DNA of 32,481 bases from Sedimentisphaerales bacterium. Lineage in GTDB: Bacteria; Planctomycetota; Phycisphaerae; Sedimentisphaerales; SM23-30. The notes beneath the pieces were generated by a model, which was not told the origin of the DNA, ran no database searches, and was given only the letters and a program-made list of their open reading frames with translations. The first letter of the stretch is position 1. Every line of letters starts with the position of its first letter. A program made the position numbers and the translations under genes. Positions 18,084 through 27,443 of this stretch are shown here, one piece after another. The stretch is from positions 1 to 32,481 of the forward strand of contig JAFGBA010000246.1 in assembly GCA_016933395.1 (NCBI GenBank), in the 5' to 3' direction.

Positions 18084-21000
18084 TTAATCCTGATTACCCG
18101 CGTCGATTAACAGACCGGGAACAGGATTACCGTTCTCATCCGTTACTTTCAGGCAAAATTTCCATTCGCCCGCCTGTTGGATCACTTTTACCAGGATTTG
18201 GTTCGATCCTTTCTCCAGAGACACCCTGATCTTATCCTCTCCCATACGAAGAGGTCTGGCGGCGTTATTGGCGTGAATCAATTGGCCGTTAAGCCAGACC
18301 TTAACGCCGTCATCGCTGCCGATCTCGAAAACGGCCGGGGCGGCCTTATCCAGGATTAGTGTTGTTTTGAGGTAGGCCACCCGGTCATCATCCTGAGCCA
18401 GGTGGTTGAGGTTCATTACTTTTGCATCGGCCTTCGACTGCAATCCTATGGCATCCCGCCATTGGCCCTGCTCAGGATTTTTCTCCGGAGCAAACTCAAC
18501 ATCGAACAAGGCGTTGCCATTTTTCCCCTTGGATGTATATGGGCCTGAAACTCGCCAATCCAGTACGAATCCCTCCAGATCAATAATCTTTTCAAACATT
18601 TCCCGTGCCTGTTTTTTAACCGATTCATTGGTGCTGGTATTCTTGAGACGCTGTACAACAGGTTTGATTACTGAAGGATTTCGCGTTAATAGTTTTTCGC
18701 TTATTTGCACCAGGCTGACTTCGGCCTCCGCCTGCAAGGACGGTTCGGCGAGTTTGGCTTCGACAAAATCCAGCGCTCGGGCATTTCCATAATGACCGAG
18801 GACGCCGATAATAATTTTCCGCTCATCCGCCCGTTCGGCCATAGGATAAGCGGCGATTAGTTCGTCAACGATTTGTCGTTGGTTTTGATCCTGGGCGGAA
18901 TCATCCAACATGCGAATATAGGCGCGAAACGCCAATATTTTGGTTTTCGCGTCAGAACCGGTTTGGGCCAGGGATTTCATCTGTTTGAGAAAATCGCTTC
19001 CCGGCCAGTCCGTCATCGCCCGAAAGGCCGCCTGCCGAAGGTTTTGATTGGATGAAGCAAATTCTTTTTCCAGCAACGGGACGGCATGTTTATCGCCGAT
19101 TTTACCCATCACGCTTAATGCGGAAATCCGGGATTTTTCATCTTTGATTTCCGGATATTTTTGCAGCAACGCGTTGGCGCGTTGATCGCGGTCATCCAGC
19201 TTTTCCGCGACCACGACGATGGCGTTTTCCGTGGTCGAATTGGGTTTTTCGATCAATAAGTCAACGAAATTCGGCAAATCATCGGGCGTCGCCAGCGACT
19301 GCAAGGCTTTGACCGCTTCGGAAGCTGTTTTTCGATCAGCCGTTTTGGCGACGGCGAACAAGGCCGGAACCGCCGCCGTGATCTGCCGCTCCGGGCAGGA
19401 TTTGACGAACTCCAGGGCGGTGTTTTCCTCGATTTGGCCGCCGGGTATAAATTTGATTCTTTCGATAATGGTTTGATTGGCGTTTGTGTCTGATAAACGG
19501 TAAAGAGCATTTCTGGCTTCGTTTTGTTCGGAGCGATCGGAAGCTCCGGCCGCTGCCTGAGCCAGTAAAATGGCGCTATTGGCGTCACCCAGTTCGACCA
19601 GGGCGCGATAAGCACTTATGCGAACGGCCATTTCCGAACTTCCTGTTAAGGGCTCCACTTGCTGTCTGCCGATTTTCAAGGGATTTTTCGCCAGGGCGGT
19701 AACGAGTTGTATCTGGGTGGAAGGCGAAAGCCGGGATATCTGGTCGGCGATTTTCTGAAGTTGAGCTTTATTGTCCAAACCGGAAACGGCCTGCGAGGCG
19801 GCTCGTTGCAATATGGCATTGTCAACGTTGGTAGCTTGAAGGATCAATTCCTGGGAATCTTCCACTTTCAATCCAATCAAACCCATTAAAGCGCCGGCTT
19901 GAATAACATCATCATTATCGGTGTTATATAGTTTACGATAGATGTTTTCCGCTTTGCTGTTTTGCCCGTTGGCCGTGAAGGACTGCGCACAACTCAGCAG
20001 GGCGTCCTGAACGCGGTTTTGCAGGGATTCGGATTTAATATTCAATAGTGTCTTGCTTGCCGAATCGCCGCCGATATATCCTAAAGCCTGAATGGCCGCC
20101 GCCGCGATCTCCGTGGAAGGATTTTCCGCCAAAACAGCCAAACGTCCGACAGCGCTCTCCACCCGCCGCACGCCCAGGGTGGTGATAACGCCGGTCTGAA
20201 TCTCCGGATCATTCGTTTGTTCCAGTTGCGTCAATAAAACGTTATCGACCTCCGGACCGGGGATATTTTCCAGGGCATATCGGGCCGGATTGGTGGTGGG
20301 GGGATCGGTCAGCAGTTTCGCCAGTATCGGGATTGATTTTTCAGAACCAATCACGGCCAGCTTGCGACAAATATAATCCTGGGCCGCCGGGGACGGTTTG
20401 GCATTCAAGGTGTCTAGAAGTTTGTTTTCAATAATATCCGCGGCGGCGGGTATGGCGGCGTGGGTGTTAATCAATTCATTGAGTTGATATAACGGGGCCG
20501 GGCTTTTGTCCCAGTCATGTTCCTTTAATTTTTCGATGAGAACATCAAGAGTTTCCAGATGGCCTCCTTGAGGCGTATCGTCCGCCGGCAAATCGCCCAG
20601 GGCGTATTGTATGCCGGCTAGATAATGCTCCAACACCGGCGTGGTCCAGGTCAGGTGGTGATTGTGGCCCAAGGCGCAATAGAATAACCGACCTTTGCCG
20701 ACGGATTTTATCCAGCTTATGCCGGTATCCATGTCCGCGGCGGTGATGCCCTCGGCATTTTTTGTATTCGCGTCGGACATGTCCAGGCTCATCAGCACCC
20801 GCTGATTAAACCGCGAGTATTGCGGCGGGGACGTTCGGTAAATTTCGTCATTAACCTGGAATCCTTTGCCGCCAAACGGCCGCATCAAAGGATGGCTCGG
20901 GTCGTCAAGCTTGATCGCCCAGACGCCATTGGCGTACCACGGATGGCCGTTAAAGAGTCCGCCCATCATCATCGTTCCTTCGGGCCAGTTGTAAAAATTA

Positions 21001-21422
21001 TCCGTCGCCGCATGAATGCCTATGATGCCTTTGCCGCCTTTAATAAAATTCATCAGGGCGTTTTGTTGCGCCTCATCGGGCGTCAGTCTGGTGGTGTTAT
21101 TGAAGCAGATGGCGTCGAACGCCTGCAAATCCTGAGCATTAATGATATTCATGTCAACGCTATGGACCACTTTGAAAGCCCCGGTTTTTTCGCTCATCAC
21201 ATCAAGCGCCTTGTTCCAATAGGGGATGCTGCTGTGCTTGTAGCCGTTACATAAGCTAAAAACCAGCAGAATACGTTCTTTGGCCGGTTGCACGACGGGC
21301 TTGTCAGGCATGGCCTCGGTGATTTTTTGAATTTCCTGCTCGGATATCGCACGGGCGCTTGCCGTAAAAATGAGCGAGATAACAAGAGTCAACCGATATA
21401 TTTGAAAAACTTTATATTTCAT
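18084..21422 (-). CDS. Secreted multidomain protein: ThuA-like domain + HEAT repeats + C-terminal beta-sandwich (PA14/CBM-like)
   Basis: Signal peptide; ThuA-like ERILLVFSLCNGYKHSSIPYWNKAL ... GKGIIGIHAATDNFYNWPEG ... GRLFYCALGHNHHLTW; many HEAT-like repeats; C-terminal AVFEIGSDDGVKVWLNGQLIHANNAARPLRMGEDKIRVSLEKGSNQILVKVIQQAGEWKFCLKV. Confidence 0.85.
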   Translation of the reverse strand: MKYKVFQIYRLTLVISLIFTASARAISEQEIQKITEAMPDKPVVQPAKERILLVFSLCNGYKHSSIPYWNKALDVMSEKTGAFKVVHSVDMNIINAQDLQAFDAICFNNTTRLTPDEAQQNALMNFIKGGKGIIGIHAATDNFYNWPEGTMMMGGLFNGHPWYANGVWAIKLDDPSHPLMRPFGGKGFQVNDEIYRTSPPQYSRFNQRVLMSLDMSDANTKNAEGITAADMDTGISWIKSVGKGRLFYCALGHNHHLTWTTPVLEHYLAGIQYALGDLPADDTPQGGHLETLDVLIEKLKEHDWDKSPAPLYQLNELINTHAAIPAAADIIENKLLDTLNAKPSPAAQDYICRKLAVIGSEKSIPILAKLLTDPPTTNPARYALENIPGPEVDNVLLTQLEQTNDPEIQTGVITTLGVRRVESAVGRLAVLAENPSTEIAAAAIQALGYIGGDSASKTLLNIKSESLQNRVQDALLSCAQSFTANGQNSKAENIYRKLYNTDNDDVIQAGALMGLIGLKVEDSQELILQATNVDNAILQRAASQAVSGLDNKAQLQKIADQISRLSPSTQIQLVTALAKNPLKIGRQQVEPLTGSSEMAVRISAYRALVELGDANSAILLAQAAAGASDRSEQNEARNALYRLSDTNANQTIIERIKFIPGGQIEENTALEFVKSCPERQITAAVPALFAVAKTADRKTASEAVKALQSLATPDDLPNFVDLLIEKPNSTTENAIVVVAEKLDDRDQRANALLQKYPEIKDEKSRISALSVMGKIGDKHAVPLLEKEFASSNQNLRQAAFRAMTDWPGSDFLKQMKSLAQTGSDAKTKILAFRAYIRMLDDSAQDQNQRQIVDELIAAYPMAERADERKIIIGVLGHYGNARALDFVEAKLAEPSLQAEAEVSLVQISEKLLTRNPSVIKPVVQRLKNTSTNESVKKQAREMFEKIIDLEGFVLDWRVSGPYTSKGKNGNALFDVEFAPEKNPEQGQWRDAIGLQSKADAKVMNLNHLAQDDDRVAYLKTTLILDKAAPAVFEIGSDDGVKVWLNGQLIHANNAARPLRMGEDKIRVSLEKGSNQILVKVIQQAGEWKFCLKVTDENGNPVPGLLIDAGNQD

Positions 21423-21455
21423 GCCAATATCCTGTATGTGAAATATTCATCTTGA

Positions 21456-22793
21456 TTATAAATGCCACGAATTTCGATAGGGGCGCATTAAATATTGATT
21501 GGCGTCATCATCGCCGATAAACACTTCCTTTTTGGCGTCCCATTTTAATTTTCGGCCTGTCAACATGGCGATTTCGCCCAGGAGCCCGACGCTGATGGAT
21601 CGGTGGGCGACCTCCGCCGGCGCCACGGTTTCTTTCCGGGATTTTACGCACTCGATGAAATTCCGGCTATGATCGTTCGAGGTATAAAGTTGAATTTCAT
21701 TGGGGCCGATGGTTTCACGAAATATATTCGGTTCAGAAGCCGATGATCTCCTGCGATTCACATGGAGCCAGCCTTTATCGCCATACCAGCAAGCGCCCAT
21801 ACCGTGGGGAAGTTGTGATTCATTGGCGACGCGAAGTTGAATCCCGTTGGCATATTTACATAGGAAATCATAAGCATAAGGCGTGTTATAAATTCCTTCC
21901 TCCGGGTATTTCCCTTTACCCTCGATTTCCACCGGTCCGTCGTGATCCAATCCCAGTCCCCAGTGAGCAATATCAATATGATGTCCGGCCCAATCCGTCA
22001 ACTGGCCTCCGGAATAATCCATAAGCCAGCGCCAATCGAAGTGTGGACCGTTGCCGCCTTCGGAACCGAATTTGCCGTTAAAATTCTGATATGGCCGCCA
22101 CGGCGCCGGTCCCAGCCACATATCCCAGTCAATGGAATCGGGAGCCTTTTCCAAAACCGGTGTCGGTCCTTTCCTACCGTCCGGTAAACCAACTTCCACA
22201 TACTCAATTTTACCGATGCGCCCATTGCGAACCAGTTCCGCGGCGTGATGAAAATGCTGCACCGAACGCTGCCAACTACCCGTTTGCCAGATAAGTCCGT
22301 AACGTTTGATCGCATTGCACATGGCACGGCCTTCGGCGATGGTCCGCGCGAACGGTTTTTCACCATACATATCAATGCCCTTGCGGGCGCAGGCGATAGC
22401 GATGGTGGCATGCCAATGATCCGGCAGGGCATGGCTGACGCAATCCAATGGTTCCCGGTCCAGCAACTCGCGGAAATCGCGGTACGTGCGGCAGGCGTTA
22501 TTGCCGTATTTTTCATCAACCATTCTCTTGCTGCGATTGGCGTGCCCGTCATCCACATCACATACCGCAACGACCTGGACATCCTGGTTAGATTCCAGAA
22601 AGGAGCGAAGGTTTCCTCTTCCCATTCCTCCGCAGCCTAATTGGGCCATAATCAGCCGATTGCTGGGAGCAACAGTTCCGGCCTTGCCTAACGCGGAGGA
22701 TGGCACAATATAAGGAAAACCGATTACACCCGCTGTGATTCCTGCCGTTTTTTTCAAAAAACTTCGCCTGTTTACAGGTTTTTTCATATGCAC
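21456..22793 (-). CDS. Tat-exported Gfo/Idh/MocA family oxidoreductase
   Basis: Twin-arginine signal NRRSFLKKTAGITAGVIGFPYIV; nucleotide-binding motif AQLGCGGMGRGNLRSF; GEKPFARTIAEGRAM. Confidence 0.9.
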   Translation of the reverse strand: MHMKKPVNRRSFLKKTAGITAGVIGFPYIVPSSALGKAGTVAPSNRLIMAQLGCGGMGRGNLRSFLESNQDVQVVAVCDVDDGHANRSKRMVDEKYGNNACRTYRDFRELLDREPLDCVSHALPDHWHATIAIACARKGIDMYGEKPFARTIAEGRAMCNAIKRYGLIWQTGSWQRSVQHFHHAAELVRNGRIGKIEYVEVGLPDGRKGPTPVLEKAPDSIDWDMWLGPAPWRPYQNFNGKFGSEGGNGPHFDWRWLMDYSGGQLTDWAGHHIDIAHWGLGLDHDGPVEIEGKGKYPEEGIYNTPYAYDFLCKYANGIQLRVANESQLPHGMGACWYGDKGWLHVNRRRSSASEPNIFRETIGPNEIQLYTSNDHSRNFIECVKSRKETVAPAEVAHRSISVGLLGEIAMLTGRKLKWDAKKEVFIGDDDANQYLMRPYRNSWHL

Positions 22794-22812
22794 TCCTGCA
22801 ATCTCAGCGTGA

Positions 22813-23949
22813 TTATTGATAAATTTTATTAAAATAGTTACTGGCGTTAACGACCGCGCCCCTCATCATATCTTCAGCCTGGGCGGTTTGCCGTTTTTGG
22901 AGGCATTGCATCAACTCAACGGTGTCCAGTTCTTTGGCGGCTTTTTCGCACGCTTCCCAACTTAAGACGCTTCTTACCACTCTATCAACGGCCTGATTCG
23001 CATCATCGTAAGCACGCGGCTGCATGTCGTGACCTTTCCAGCGAGCGAAACCGGCGTTCTGGATAAGGCCGGCAATGGCGATATTCATGCCGTTGATTCT
23101 CGCGCCGTGGTCAATGTCATATTTACCCGGGCCGCCCAGGATAATACCGTCATTATAACCCTGGCTATTCAGGTGCATATGAACCATCGCGTCATTATCC
23201 AGTTCCTCCACCGTATCATAGACGTGATCCAGCCCGATCATTTCCGAGTGGCCGAATTCCTTGTTCACGCCTTTTTTATCACGAGGAATCCCAAACTCGT
23301 CTTCAAGTTTTCGCCAAAAGAGTAACGCGCTGGCGACTGTGGGTATCAGCATTGCCGGATGACCCTCATTGGGCTTCGGCTCGAATCCGATGAAAAGACG
23401 GCCGCCTTTTGTCTCCTCATAGCGGCATAAACCGGCTACGCTTTCCTTGAGATTTTGATACATCCATCGGATGCCGACCGTAGCGACGTCATAACCAAAG
23501 GATCCATTCCACAACACCAGCGTTGGCGCTTTGGCCGGGTCCAGGTGCCAGGCTTTCTTAAGAGGACCATAAGCCAAATCAACCGTGCGAGTCCCCAGGT
23601 TCTCAGCACTTGTTCTTTCTTTCTCGTCCAGCGACGCGATACCGCCATAGGCGAAATGGCTGTGCGCCCCGGGCGTAATCATCGCCAGGTGCAAGCCCGC
23701 ATCAACCAGGGCATCAGCTACACTTGCGGCCGTCTTGTCATCAACCTCGGCGTCATAATGTAACTCTATTCCCAATTCCACATGATCCGGCATTCGGGAG
23801 CCTATCTGTTCCTTAACCAGTTTAATCATGTCAACGGTGCTGAACGTTTCCCCGGCCCATTCCGGACGGATGTTGCCGGGTACAAATCCACCCTTGCCCG
23901 AATTAAATGTCCATCTGCATATACTATGTAGGGATTTATCAGATGTCAT
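22813..23949 (-). CDS. Xylose isomerase-like TIM-barrel protein
   Basis: 378 aa; GIELHYD, GFEPKPNEGHPAMLIPT, GLDHVYDTVEELDNDAMVHMHLNSQGYNDGIILGGPGKYDIDHG resemble the XylA family. Confidence 0.8.
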   Translation of the reverse strand: MTSDKSLHSICRWTFNSGKGGFVPGNIRPEWAGETFSTVDMIKLVKEQIGSRMPDHVELGIELHYDAEVDDKTAASVADALVDAGLHLAMITPGAHSHFAYGGIASLDEKERTSAENLGTRTVDLAYGPLKKAWHLDPAKAPTLVLWNGSFGYDVATVGIRWMYQNLKESVAGLCRYEETKGGRLFIGFEPKPNEGHPAMLIPTVASALLFWRKLEDEFGIPRDKKGVNKEFGHSEMIGLDHVYDTVEELDNDAMVHMHLNSQGYNDGIILGGPGKYDIDHGARINGMNIAIAGLIQNAGFARWKGHDMQPRAYDDANQAVDRVVRSVLSWEACEKAAKELDTVELMQCLQKRQTAQAEDMMRGAVVNASNYFNKIYQ

Positions 23950-23957
23950 GTGTCACC

Positions 23958-24950
23958 TTACTTATCGAATGCTGCGTCAAACTGAACCTTCGAGGGAGCA
24001 AAATCCGCCTTCCTCACGAATTCCAGGGCTTCAGTCGCGCCGTGAATCCGATCCATGCCGCAGTCCTCCCATTCCACCGACAGCGGACCGGTGTAACCGA
24101 TTTGATTCAAGGCACGTATGATTTCTTCAAAGTCAACGCCGCCCCGTCCCAACGACCGGAAATCCCAGCCGCGCTGCGGGTTTCCGAAGTTCAGATGCGA
24201 CGCCAGAATACCGCTATAACCGTCCAGTTGCAGTGCCGCGTCTTTCATGTGCACATGGTATATCCGGTCGGGAAACTCGCGGATAAACCTGACCGGATCA
24301 ACCATTTGCCAGTGCAGATGGCTCGGATCAAAATTGAACCCGAAGGCTTCCCGATGGCCGACGGCCTCCAAAGCCTTTTTGGCGGTGATAATATCGAAGG
24401 CAATTTCCGTGGGGTGCACTTCCAGGGCGAATTTGATCCCGCATTCATCAAAAACATCCAAAATTGGATTCCACATTTTGGCGAAATATTTAAATCCGTC
24501 TTCAATCATCTGGTCACTGACCGGCGGAAAACTATATAACATATGCCAGATGCTCGAGCCGGTAAAACCGTTCACCACCTTAACGCCCAGATTCTTTGCG
24601 GCTTTGGCCGTCGCTTTCATGGCCTTAACGGCCCAGTCGCGTTTTTTCTCCGCATCGCCGGCGCAGTCCTCCGGTGCAAACATATCCGAACGGCTGTCAT
24701 TATTCAGATCGCACACCAATTGACCCGCCAAATGGTTGCTGATGGCGAATAACTGAAGTTTGTTCTTTTCCAGGATGGTTTTTTGCTGCTTGCAATAGCT
24801 TGTATTCTCAGCCGCCTTGAAAACATCCATGTGGTCTCCCCAACACGCAAGCTCCAATCCATCGTAGCCGATTCCGGCCATCATCTTCGCCAATTCCGCC
24901 AGTGTTAAATCGGCCCATTGGCCGGTGAACATCGTTACGGGTCTTGCCAT
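23958..24950 (-). CDS. Sugar phosphate isomerase/epimerase (IolE-like TIM barrel)
   Basis: YDGLELACWGDHMDVF, FALEVHPTEIAFD, FGFNFDPSHLHWQMVDPVRFIREFPDRIYHVHMKDA, PLSVEWEDCGMDR. Confidence 0.88.
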   Translation of the reverse strand: MARPVTMFTGQWADLTLAELAKMMAGIGYDGLELACWGDHMDVFKAAENTSYCKQQKTILEKNKLQLFAISNHLAGQLVCDLNNDSRSDMFAPEDCAGDAEKKRDWAVKAMKATAKAAKNLGVKVVNGFTGSSIWHMLYSFPPVSDQMIEDGFKYFAKMWNPILDVFDECGIKFALEVHPTEIAFDIITAKKALEAVGHREAFGFNFDPSHLHWQMVDPVRFIREFPDRIYHVHMKDAALQLDGYSGILASHLNFGNPQRGWDFRSLGRGGVDFEEIIRALNQIGYTGPLSVEWEDCGMDRIHGATEALEFVRKADFAPSKVQFDAAFDK

Positions 24951-24977
24951 TTTATGGTCTCCTCTATTTTATGTGGA

Positions 24978-26150
24978 TTACTTCTTGAATTTGGTCCATT
25001 TCTGTTTGCTCTTGGCGCTGGTTACGAGGGTTTCCAGGAATAGCATTCCCCGCAAACCGTCCTCCACGCTTGGAAAATCCAGCATTAACGGATCCGGTTT
25101 GGCTTTCGCTATTCGAGCCATCACCGTATCCGCGAAATTTACGTAATTGTTGGCGAACGCTTCAATAAAGGCTTCTGGATGCCCCGAAGGCAGCCGCGTC
25201 GCCCGCCCGGCGGCCGCACTGTAACCAGACACATAGTCATTACCCCGCATCCAGACCTGCATCGCCTCTCCCATCGGTTTGACATACAGGTAGTTAGGAT
25301 GTTCCTGATGCCACTCCAGTCCTCCGGTTTCTCCATAAATCCAGATCGCCAGATTATTTTCCTCACCCACGGAAACCTGGCTGGCGTGGAGCACGCCGCG
25401 CGCGCCGTTATTGTATTTCACCAGGCAATTTACATCATCATCCAGCTTTCGCCCTTTAACAAAGGATGTCAATTCAGCGCATAAATCCGTCATTTTCAGG
25501 CCGGTAATGTACTCGGCGAGATTTTCCGCGTGGGTTCCGATGTCCCCGCCGCAGCCGGATGCCCCGCTTTGCTTGGGATCAGTCCGCCAGGACGCCTGTT
25601 GTTGGCCGGTTCTTTCCAATGCCGTCGCCAGCCAGCCCTGTGGGTACTGCACCACGATTTTGCGAATTTTCCCGATATCGCCGTTTTTCACCATATCGCG
25701 CGCCAATTTCACCATCGGATAACCGGTGTAGTTGTGCATCAGGCCAAAAATCCGACGTGTTTTTCGCACAATTTTCACCAATTCGCGGGCTTCTTTCGTC
25801 GTTACCGTCATCGGTTTTTCGCACATGACGTGAAATCCCGCCTCAAGACAGGCCTTGGCGATTGGGAAATGCCAGTTATTTGGCGTGCAGACCGAAATGA
25901 AATCCATGCGTTCGCCCGCGGGCAACTTGAGTTCCTTTTCAATCATTTCCCGGTAATCGCCGTAGCAGCGTTTCTTGTTCAAATTCAATATCGCCGCCAT
26001 CTTTTTGGATTTACGAGGATTAATATCAAATGCCCCGCCCACCAGTTCGATTCGGCCATCCATCCGAGCCGCTTTGCGATGCACTTCCCCGATAAACGCC
26101 CCCGGACCGCCGCCAACCATCCCCATTTTCAAGGTTCTTCCTATAGACAT
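24978..26150 (-). CDS. Gfo/Idh/MocA family oxidoreductase (cytoplasmic)
   Basis: GMVGGGPGAFIGEVHRKAARMDG; FISVCTPNNWHFPIAKACLEAGFHVMCEKPMTVTTKEA; no signal peptide. Confidence 0.92.
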   Translation of the reverse strand: MSIGRTLKMGMVGGGPGAFIGEVHRKAARMDGRIELVGGAFDINPRKSKKMAAILNLNKKRCYGDYREMIEKELKLPAGERMDFISVCTPNNWHFPIAKACLEAGFHVMCEKPMTVTTKEARELVKIVRKTRRIFGLMHNYTGYPMVKLARDMVKNGDIGKIRKIVVQYPQGWLATALERTGQQQASWRTDPKQSGASGCGGDIGTHAENLAEYITGLKMTDLCAELTSFVKGRKLDDDVNCLVKYNNGARGVLHASQVSVGEENNLAIWIYGETGGLEWHQEHPNYLYVKPMGEAMQVWMRGNDYVSGYSAAAGRATRLPSGHPEAFIEAFANNYVNFADTVMARIAKAKPDPLMLDFPSVEDGLRGMLFLETLVTSAKSKQKWTKFKK

Positions 26151-26171
26151 ACAGGCTCCTTTCGTGTGTCG

Positions 26172-26215
26172 TTGAAAACATATTTTACTTGAAAGTATAA
26201 GTAATGATGTATAAT
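26172..26215 (+). promoter_or_regulatory. Candidate sigma70-type promoter for the AraC gene, with a TACTT-N8-AAGTA inverted repeat overlapping the -35 region
   Basis: TTGAAA 26189-26194, 15-bp spacer, TATAAT 26210-26215; inverted arms 26186-26190 / 26199-26203, in the divergent intergenic region. Confidence 0.35.
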
Positions 26216-26259
26216 GTATCTACTAAAATTGAACATTGGTAAATTTTAAACAATTAATT

Positions 26260-27297
26260 ATGAAGCGAACGAATAATAAAACCCAACCGGCTGTTTTTTA
26301 TGATGTTGACGGAACCCATAAGGCGGATACCTGTGAGAATCTGAAAGCCGCCAAAAAACGAGGCGAGGTTTTTCACTCCGCTTTTGCTCATGGGTGTTAT
26401 CCCGGCGTCAAAATGCCTCCTAAAATGCTGCCGGAACTATGCGTAGCCTGTGTTTGGGATGCAAACAAGAACCAATCGTGGGGGCTTCCCATGCACCGTA
26501 ATGAGGGTATAGAATTCGGGTATTTAACCCGGGGAAAACTTGATTTTATTGTCGAAGGCGTTCCCTACAAACTCAAAGCCGGTGATTTAACGGTTACCCG
26601 CCCCTGGCAGCCGCACCAGGTTGGCAATCCTTTGATTTCTGCCAGTCGCATGCATTGGCTAATTTTAGACGTTGGCGTACGACGTCCCAACGATCCCTGG
26701 AATTGGCCCAAATGGATCAATTTCGCTCCCCACGACCTTCGCAAACTGACTCGGCTTTTAAGCCATAATGAACAGGTGGTCTGGCAAGGCAATAAACAGA
26801 TAGAAAAATGCTTCGAGAAAATTGCCGAATATATCCAGAACACCAAAAAACCGGAATCTATCCAGACGCGTATTCAGTTATATGTGAATGAACTATTTCT
26901 GGAAGTGTTCGAAATGCTGCAAAGCAGAGATATTAAACTCAATGCACGCTTGAGCAGCACCCAGCGTAGTGTCGAAATGTTTCTGGCGGGGTTGAAGGAA
27001 TATATCGATTATCCCTGGACGTTGGATAGTATGGCCCGCCACTGCAACATGGGCCGGAGTCGATTTGCTTATTATTGTCGAAAAATCACCAATATGAAGG
27101 TTACTGAATATTTAAACCATTGCCGCCTCGAAAAAGCCAAGCAGATGTTGGCCAACAGCCCGAATATGAATATTTTGGAAATCGCCTTGAATTGCGGATT
27201 TGAATCCAGTCAGTATTTTTCGACTGTTTTTAGAAAAAAAATGGGCCTGTCTCCTTCATATTTTAGAGAAAAACATGCTTGCCCGGCTTTATCCTGA
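26260..27297 (+). CDS. AraC-family transcriptional regulator with N-terminal cupin-like sensor domain
   Basis: C-terminal HTH DSMARHCNMGRSRFAYYCRKITNMKVTEYLNHCRLEKAKQML ... ILEIALNCGFESSQYFSTVFRKKMGLSPSYFREK; N-terminal cupin-like region. ATG 26260 preferred over the TTG at 26236. Confidence 0.9.
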   Translation: MKRTNNKTQPAVFYDVDGTHKADTCENLKAAKKRGEVFHSAFAHGCYPGVKMPPKMLPELCVACVWDANKNQSWGLPMHRNEGIEFGYLTRGKLDFIVEGVPYKLKAGDLTVTRPWQPHQVGNPLISASRMHWLILDVGVRRPNDPWNWPKWINFAPHDLRKLTRLLSHNEQVVWQGNKQIEKCFEKIAEYIQNTKKPESIQTRIQLYVNELFLEVFEMLQSRDIKLNARLSSTQRSVEMFLAGLKEYIDYPWTLDSMARHCNMGRSRFAYYCRKITNMKVTEYLNHCRLEKAKQMLANSPNMNILEIALNCGFESSQYFSTVFRKKMGLSPSYFREKHACPALS

Positions 27298-27371
27298 CAT
27301 TCAAAATAGATATAAAATTGATAAATTTACGTATATATACAGGGGAATATTTTGACTTTTACAAAAAAAGG

Positions 27372-27392
27372 GGAAAATTAGTTATATTTTCC
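27372..27392. repeat. Perfect inverted repeat GGAAAAT-(TAGTTAT)-ATTTTCC flanked by A-tracts
   Basis: 7-bp arms 27372-27378 / 27386-27392; preceded by AAAAAAA and followed by AAAAAAAA. Confidence 0.6.
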
Positions 27393-27443
27393 AAAAAAAA
27401 CGTAACAAAAAGGCGCCATTAGCAACTTATCTATAGGTGTTAC

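Noticed and set aside
23907-24539. 210-aa plus-strand ORF over the isomerase genes
   Set aside because: Antisense to the IolE-like CDS with clear family motifs; no independent support.
25530-26192. 220-aa plus-strand ORF overlapping the Gfo/Idh gene
   Set aside because: Antisense shadow ORF of a well-supported oxidoreductase.
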